In this document: positions 58,635 through 64,000 of the stretch, in pieces
Layout: every line of letters begins with the position of its first letter
How positions within the stretch are numbered: position 1 is the stretch's first letter
NCBI GenBank assembly: GCA_024180945.1
Contig: JAKSGN010000003.1
Span: forward strand, 1,302,001 to 1,366,000
Direction of reading: 5' to 3'
DNA: 64,000 bases
From: Macrophomina tecta
Lineage: Eukaryota > Ascomycota > Dothideomycetes > Botryosphaeriales > Botryosphaeriaceae
Notes under the pieces: generated by a model
Seen by the model: the letters and a program-made list of their open reading frames with translations, nothing else
The model's database searches: none
Told to the model about the DNA's origin: nothing
Translations under genes and position numbers: made by a program

Positions 58635-59437
58635 ATACCCTTGCTCACTCAAGACAGCGGCAGCAGCACCTTGCCACCCAACCGCGACTGAAGTTTTCGG
58701 GCTCCTGTGCGCGGTCTGCGGTTGCCGGAACGCGAAAGACGAGGGCCACGAGGAGTTGTGGGAGCAAAATGGGAACGTGGTTAGACGCATTTGGGATCCA
58801 CCATCCTTTTTTTAAGTTTCATTGCCCATTTTCTTTTTTTTCTGGACATTTTTTGTCTTCTCCGCTCGCTTTATTCGGAGGCCCTACAGGGCTGTTAATT
58901 TTTGGCCGCTTAATCTGGTAGCCGTCCGCTCGTTTCAGTGGAGAAGACGCATAATGCATAGTTCCGCACGTACAAATCCTGGCTGCTTGAGCTATAATCG
59001 TGATCGCTTCATTCTTGGCTGGCCGGTTGTGACTTGGTGAGCTTTCGTCCGCATGTGACAATTGAATGGAAGGATCTAGTCAGGGAAGAGAGATACTACG
59101 ATGAAATAGTTGGAGACTTTACCGGGCAATCCCGCAAGATTAAAGTGGGGAAAGCAAGAACGGCCGTAATACGAGCCAAAACATGGATTGGCTTTCATTT
59201 CTCAGACGAATGGCAACAACGACCTATGTCCTGTGAGCGGATGGGTTTCGCGAGACGTTTGGATGGGGTGCTCATGATCTTTCAGTGACAAGCAAATTGG
59301 ACAGAGTGAAAAGGGCGACCATTCTGTTTTCTGAAAATGTTGGTTACAGCTCTATTGCCACCATCCTATACTGTACACTCAGCTCTTGCTGCCCGACACT
59401 TTTCCGCACCAATCATCTGATCCTTGGCTCTCAAAAT
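58635..59437. other. Convergent spacer between hydrophobin-like gene and qcr8
   Basis: About 800 bases hold the 3' flanks of two convergent genes, with T-rich stretches at 58806-58860. No further gene is seen. Confidence 0.6.
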
Positions 59438-60061
59438 CTACTCCTCGTCACCGAACAGAGCACGACCCTCCTTGGAGTTGTAGAACTCGTTCCTGCATTT
59501 CCAGAGCCGTTAGCCCAGTTTGTCCACCAATGGTGCCGCAATTGCACATCAATGCCCCGCGGAAAACCAAAAAAAAAAATTGTAGACATGTACGCACTTC
59601 TCGATAGCCCACTGCATGAGCGAGTAGCCGGCGATGAGCGGAGGGGCCCAGAAGAGGATCTGTTGCCTGGTGCGGCGGAAGGTGTTGAAGATGGCGTTGT
59701 GGAAGGCACCGCCCAAAGGCTTCTGGCGGTTCTGGGACAGGGCGTAGGTGGTGACACCCTTCTGGGCCGGGGAACCTGCGCGAATCACGGTAAGCCCAAC
59801 GCTGGCGTGGGTAGTAGACGACGGAGAAGCGGAGAATGGTGCGCGGCGGAGCGGTCTCGGGGGAGGTTCATCGCAGGAGGGGAAATTGCATACCAAGGCT
59901 TCCCCACCAGCCCATGTACCTGTAAGAAGAAGACGGGATCAGCATTGAAGCGCGGAGACGGAGTTGCAGACGGAGGTCTGGCGGGACGGAAGTTTCGAGG
60001 CAGGCGCTGGAGGCGCCGAGGGGACGTACTGGCCGGGCATCTTTTCACCACCGCCACCCAT
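59438..60061 (-). CDS. qcr8: Ubiquinol-cytochrome c reductase (complex III) subunit 8
   Basis: Exons complement(join(59438..59492,59598..59775,59894..59919,60030..60061)) give 96 aa, the normal size, with all phases correct. One exon is only 26 nt (GTAC through AGCCTTG). QCR8 is the small ubiquinone-binding subunit of the inner-membrane bc1 complex. Recognisable parts are MGGGGEKMPGQ, YMGWWGSLGSPAQKGVTTYA, LSQNRQKPLGGAFHNAIFNT, FRRTRQQ, one TM helix (ILFWAPPLIAGYSLMQWAI) and the end EKNEFYNSKEGRALFGDEE. The intron before the last exon contains a T10 run (A on +, 59571-59580 area). It starts 352 bp from phb1 in the opposite direction. The exon structure was rebuilt by hand but is tightly constrained by family similarity. 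Confidence 0.93.
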
Positions 60062-60413
60062 TGTGTCGGTATTGCAGATCTGAAGAGTCGGGAAATGGAG
60101 ATGGAGGTCGCGAGGCGCGGTGCGGGTGGTTGAGCGGGAGCGCGAGGTGATGCGTTTGACGTTGGATGCGATGTTCGCCGGCCGAAGGAACGAATGGCAG
60201 ACAAGCTGAACCAATCGCATCTTGGCGTCACGTGCCTGCGCCCGATGCCCGAAAAGTGCTATCGACAACGCCGCCATCGAAGCTTCGGCTCTCTGACCGA
60301 CGCGAGAGCTCTGTCTGCCTTCAACCCTCGCGCTCCGCATCCAGCCACGGTCCCGCCGCTGTCTCGCCCGCCTCAATTACCTCCCGCCGCAGCTCCTCGC
60401 TCCGCTACCCGCC
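60062..60413. promoter_or_regulatory. Compact bidirectional promoter, qcr8-phb1
   Basis: Only 352 bp separate the start codons of two nuclear genes for mitochondrial inner-membrane proteins. The phb1-proximal half is C/T-rich. No TATA box is evident. Confidence 0.65.
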
Positions 60414-61342
60414 ATGGCCAACGCTCTCCAAGCCATCTACAAGTGGGCCGTGCCGCTCGCCGTCGGCGCATCCGTCGCCCAGGCTGCTATGTACGACGTC
60501 AAGGGTGGCACCCGCGCCGTCATCTTCGACCGTCTGTCCGGAGTGCGCGAAAACGTCGTCAACGAGGGCACCCATTTCCTGGTCCCCTGGTTGCAGCGCG
60601 CCATCATCTACGATGTCCGCACCAAGCCGCGCAACATCTCCACCACCACTGGGAGCAAGGATCTCCAGATGGTCAGCCTGACCCTCAGAGTTCTGCACCG
60701 TCCCGAAGTCAAGATGCTGCCTCGCATCTACCAGGTACGCCTCTCAATCCCGCAGAGCCAGCGCAATTGGCCCTGCCTGCACGAGCTCTTGCCATCGACT
60801 CCGCGCTGACATCACCACAGAACCTCGGCACCGATTATGACGAGCGTGTCCTCCCTTCCATCGGAAACGAAGTTCTCAAGGCTATCGTTGCCCAGTTCGA
60901 TGCCGCCGAGCTCATCACCCAGCGTGAAGCCGTGTCGAACCGCATCCGCACCGACCTGCTCAAGCGCGCCCAGGAATTCAACATCGCTCTCGAGGATGTC
61001 TCCATCACCCACATGACGTTCGGCAAGGAGTTCACCAAGGCCGTTGAGGAGAAGCAGATCGCGCAGCAAGAGGCCGAGCGTGCCCGTTTCATTGTCGAGA
61101 AGGCCGAGCAGGAGCGCCAAGCCAACGTCATCCGCGCTGAGGGTGAAGCCGAGGCCGCCGACACTATCAGCAAGGCGGTTGCAAAGTCCGGTGATGGCCT
61201 CATCCAGATTCGGAGAATCGAGACCCAGAAGGAGATCGCCCAGATGCTGGCTGCGAACCCGCAAGTCACGTACCTGCCCAGTGGCAGCAAGGGTTCGGGC
61301 GAGGGCCAGGGCGGTAACTTCCTGCTCGGTCTGAGGTCGTAA
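60414..61342 (+). CDS. phb1: Prohibitin 1
   Basis: Exons join(60414..60734,60821..61342), with an 86-nt intron, give 280 aa. Prohibitin 1 forms ring complexes with Phb2 in the mitochondrial inner membrane that scaffold the m-AAA protease and stabilise new respiratory subunits. Residues 1-27 hold the hydrophobic anchor ([20 protein letters not shown]). The SPFH domain follows ([95 protein letters not shown]), then the coiled coil ([40 protein letters not shown]). The Gly-rich C-terminus ([20 protein letters not shown]) is typical of fungal Phb1. Start chosen at [11 protein letters not shown]. Confidence 0.97.
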
Positions 61343-61937
61343 GAGACCGAGATGAGAGAAAAGTTAAAGGAAAATGAATGCTTGGGCGGCATGATGGCAT
61401 GGTGAAGCGAGTTACGGCGCACATAATATTGGACTCTTTTTTACTGTACCCCTAGGGAATGGATTCTCCTCTTCTATACGGTATGAATGTATACCCCCCT
61501 CCAACTTCCAGAAGATGCATCTCATGAGTCTGGAGAGTCCCATTGCTTCTCAAATCGTATTTGTGACTTGAGAGACATTCAAGCGCTCGTACCGCCAGGA
61601 AACCGCTACGAGGCCAAAGATTGAGCTATCGCCTCACGACATACCGATTCTAGGGTATCTGGAAAAAGGCAACCCCGTCGTTGTGATTCTCTCAGTGTCG
61701 TCTGCCGATCCCTTCCCAGCGTGGTCACTGCATGGTTTTACGTAACTATCGACGCATGCGTCGCCCTAGTTCACTTCTGTCCATCACAGAGCTCTAATAT
61801 CACTTTTCCCTCTCTATAATCTCTTGGGAAACCCTACACCATCCGGATCGACTTTCTAACTTCCGCACTGGCACATACGAGAATACCAAGGTTCCTAAGA
61901 CGCCTTCACGAAATACTATAGATCTGCGGCCTCCAAG
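61343..61937. other. Spacer between phb1 and the GFA-family gene
   Basis: About 600 bases with the phb1 3' UTR and the downstream gene's promoter. A TCTCTATAATC element (61811-61821) lies about 120 bases before the next start and could serve as a TATA-like site. No other feature is seen. Confidence 0.5.
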
Positions 61938-62600
61938 ATGAAGCTCACAGGAAGCTGCTACTGCCGTGCTCTGCAGTATGATGTCAACCTAAACTCCGCA
62001 GATGATGCCCGCACCTCTCTCTGCCACTGCCGTAACTGCAAGGTACCCAATCAACCGCCTTCACCAGCCCTGACATCCCATGAGTTTTCAACACGGCGCT
62101 TTAACAATCGAGATCATCCCCCCATACAATACTGATCTCCAAGACAGAAAGCTTTCGGCACCAACTACGGCCTCACAGCGAAGCTTCCTAAGGATTCCTT
62201 CAAGTACACCCAAGGCACGCCTAAAGAGCACGTCGCCGACAACGGCTCTGGCACCCTGCTGCACCGTGAGTTCTGCGACAACTGCGGTAGCTTCATTCTC
62301 GAGTATGGCGTACGTGCTGCGTCTCATTACGTCTCTGTGGGCTTTTTGTGCTGACCATTTGCTATAGGAGCCGGCAAAGAACGACTTCAGATACATCTGT
62401 GTTGGCAGCCTGGACGACCCGGAGGCGCTCGCACCGAAGGGAGAGTTCTTTTGTAAGAGCAGGTCAAGTTGGATGCCCGAGGTGCCTGGTATGGTGTTCT
62501 CTCCTTTGGTTGCTGGGTCCGCAAGGCTGTGATGGTGCAGGGCCTATGGCTGACGTATGCGGCTGCAGGTACGTTCCAGAAGAAGGAAATCAAGGAATGA
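61938..62600 (+). CDS. GFA-family (CENP-V/glutathione-dependent formaldehyde-activating-like) zinc protein
   Basis: Exons join(61938..62042,62148..62309,62368..62488,62569..62600) give 139 aa, all in phase. The family has a Zn-binding beta fold named after bacterial glutathione-dependent formaldehyde-activating enzyme; most fungal members have no proven reaction. The zinc ligands are visible: GSCYC (Cys7, Cys9), CHCRNC (Cys29, Cys31, Cys34) and FCDNCGSF (Cys78, Cys81). Also typical are KAFGTNYGLTAKLPKDSF, LDDPEALAPKGEFFCKSRSS and the WMPEVPGTFQKK ending. The family normally has about 130-150 residues, so it is full length. Reduced-glutathione chemistry is an inference from the name only. Confidence 0.88.
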
Positions 62601-64000
62601 GTAGTGTCGCATGTGTGGAGAGTGGGAGAGGGTAACGTGCTGGGTGATGCAACATGGCACGGTGAGGTGTTGTCACCAGCTGTGTCTGTTGGTGAAATCT
62701 ACCTTGGACGCCAATTAATGAACCCTCGGAACGAATTAGCATGACTGTTTCCATCTTATTGGCTTTCGTTAGTGGCTGAATTGTTATGAAAAAATTTGTG
62801 AACGCTAATTGCACCTAGCATGTAGCCCCGCCATGTTCGCAATTGTGTACAGGCTCGATTATCCTCGGTCAGATAGCCATGCAAATCCCGATGACAAGAC
62901 TAAAGCCCCGTGGGTCGCATTTGGGTAATAATGGGAGCAATTTCTCTCAAGGGTGTGGTACGTGAACAAAGCAAGAAAGTAAGTGCGCAACTCCGAAATA
63001 GATGCGCTGTGCTTCTGCCATGCCGAACGTTACATGTCGATATCACTTTCCAACTGAGCACCGGATTCAGCGCCACTCATATGATTCTTAGTATATAACC
63101 TGTACACCATCCTTGTTCTATATATATTCGTGAGATCTCTGAAACGCTTGCCCCGGCACCTAGGCCTGCTTATAGGAAAGCAATTACGCTGCAGGAGCAG
63201 TGCAAGCCCGAAGAACCAGTATGAAGTAACTGCTTATAGATGCAATCAATAGTGACGCAGTATTTATGCTGGAATTGCTGTGGTATCAAAAAGCACGAGG
63301 ATCATATTCTATTAACATCATCCAGTCGCCGAACCTGGATATTCTAAGTGCTGAGGTACATTCACGGCAAAAGACCCACGGCTTCCCAATGGGGTGATAG
63401 GATTTCCTTCTTACTCTAGCACTCTGGAGCCTCTGTAAAGACAACGCTGTTTCCTATGGAAGAAGAGATCAGGACATCTACTTGGTGCTGGATGGAACAC
63501 TATCTGAAGCATGTTATTCCAGTTGATCCATTTTCTAATCAACAGAAATCCTGGCAAATTATCACTTCCCGCGTGTAGTTGCTTGATTGCGTTGCTCTCT
63601 GATATGCTCAACGCGTATCCTCTTGATGCAGGATTGGGCCAGCGTAACCGCTTACCTTACCTTTTAAGACGGTATTTTGTGGGCTACGCAGACATTTCGC
63701 GTTCAGTGCATGATGAAACATTCTTTGTAAAGCTTTCGTTCCGTTATACGTTCTTTGATTCTGTGGTCTTGTCCATCCACAGCTTCCGAGCGATCATGTG
63801 AATGCGCAATTATAATGCAATTTCTCAAAATCATGCATCTCAATGAACCCGTTACGGGTGATAAAATACTTTAGGAAAGATTAAGTGGCCTGAAACTTGT
63901 CTCGTGCTGAGTTTATTATATTTTCTTTTTTTAGGCGCACAGGGTAGACAAGATATGGGAAGTAAAGGGGCCACTCTGAGCAGCCTCGTGTGAATTATGG
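62601..64000. other. AT-richer non-coding end of the window
   Basis: I see no supported gene, tRNA or repeat in the last 1.4 kb. Open frames are below 100 codons and unrecognised. Base composition is more AT-rich than the rest of the window. Confidence 0.5.

Overview
The window is nuclear DNA from a filamentous ascomycete (Pezizomycotina; Dothideomycetes is my guess, not proven). Pointers are short spliceosomal introns (about 50-85 nt, GTRNGT donors, CTAAC/CTGAC branch sites, YAG acceptors), a group I G-alpha ending in CGLI, a CFEM protein, a hydrophobin-like secreted protein and fungal forms of POT1, DSN1, PSD2 and MAP65/Ase1. There is no operon, CRISPR array, rRNA or prophage, and I found no convincing tRNA.

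Layout from left to right: 3' part of the very-long-chain 3-hydroxyacyl-CoA dehydratase PHS1 (+); a conserved fungal protein of unknown function (-); the microtubule bundler Ase1 (-); importin alpha (-), head-to-head with telomere protein POT1 (+); a broken integral-membrane gene (-); an unknown two-TM protein with a PPxY motif (+); kinetochore subunit DSN1 (-); C2-domain phosphatidylserine decarboxylase PSD2 (-); a HAD phosphatase (-) whose 3' end is tandemly duplicated; a G-protein alpha subunit (-) behind about 5 kb of gene-free DNA; a ThrE/Prm10-like transporter (-); a CFEM receptor-like membrane protein (+); a secreted hydrophobin-like protein with an EF-hand (+); QCR8 (-) head-to-head with prohibitin PHB1 (+); and a GFA-family zinc protein (+).

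Most genes are conserved housekeeping genes for mitosis (Ase1, DSN1), nuclear transport and telomeres (importin alpha, POT1), lipids (PHS1, PSD2), mitochondria (QCR8, PHB1) and signalling (G-alpha). They do not form a pathway cluster. The two head-to-head pairs are the clearest candidates for shared regulation. Gene density is low for an ascomycete: about 15 intact genes plus one relic in 64 kb, with several 2-5 kb GC-rich spacers and many homopolymer and microsatellite tracts.

The least ordinary locus is the small secreted protein at 57.9-58.6 kb. It joins a signal peptide, a canonical EF-hand loop, a Kex2-type site with an EA dipeptide ladder, Pro/Tyr-rich repeats and an eight-cysteine hydrophobin-like module with unusual spacing. 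Exon boundaries were inferred by hand from splice signals, reading phase and family similarity. None was tested against transcripts.
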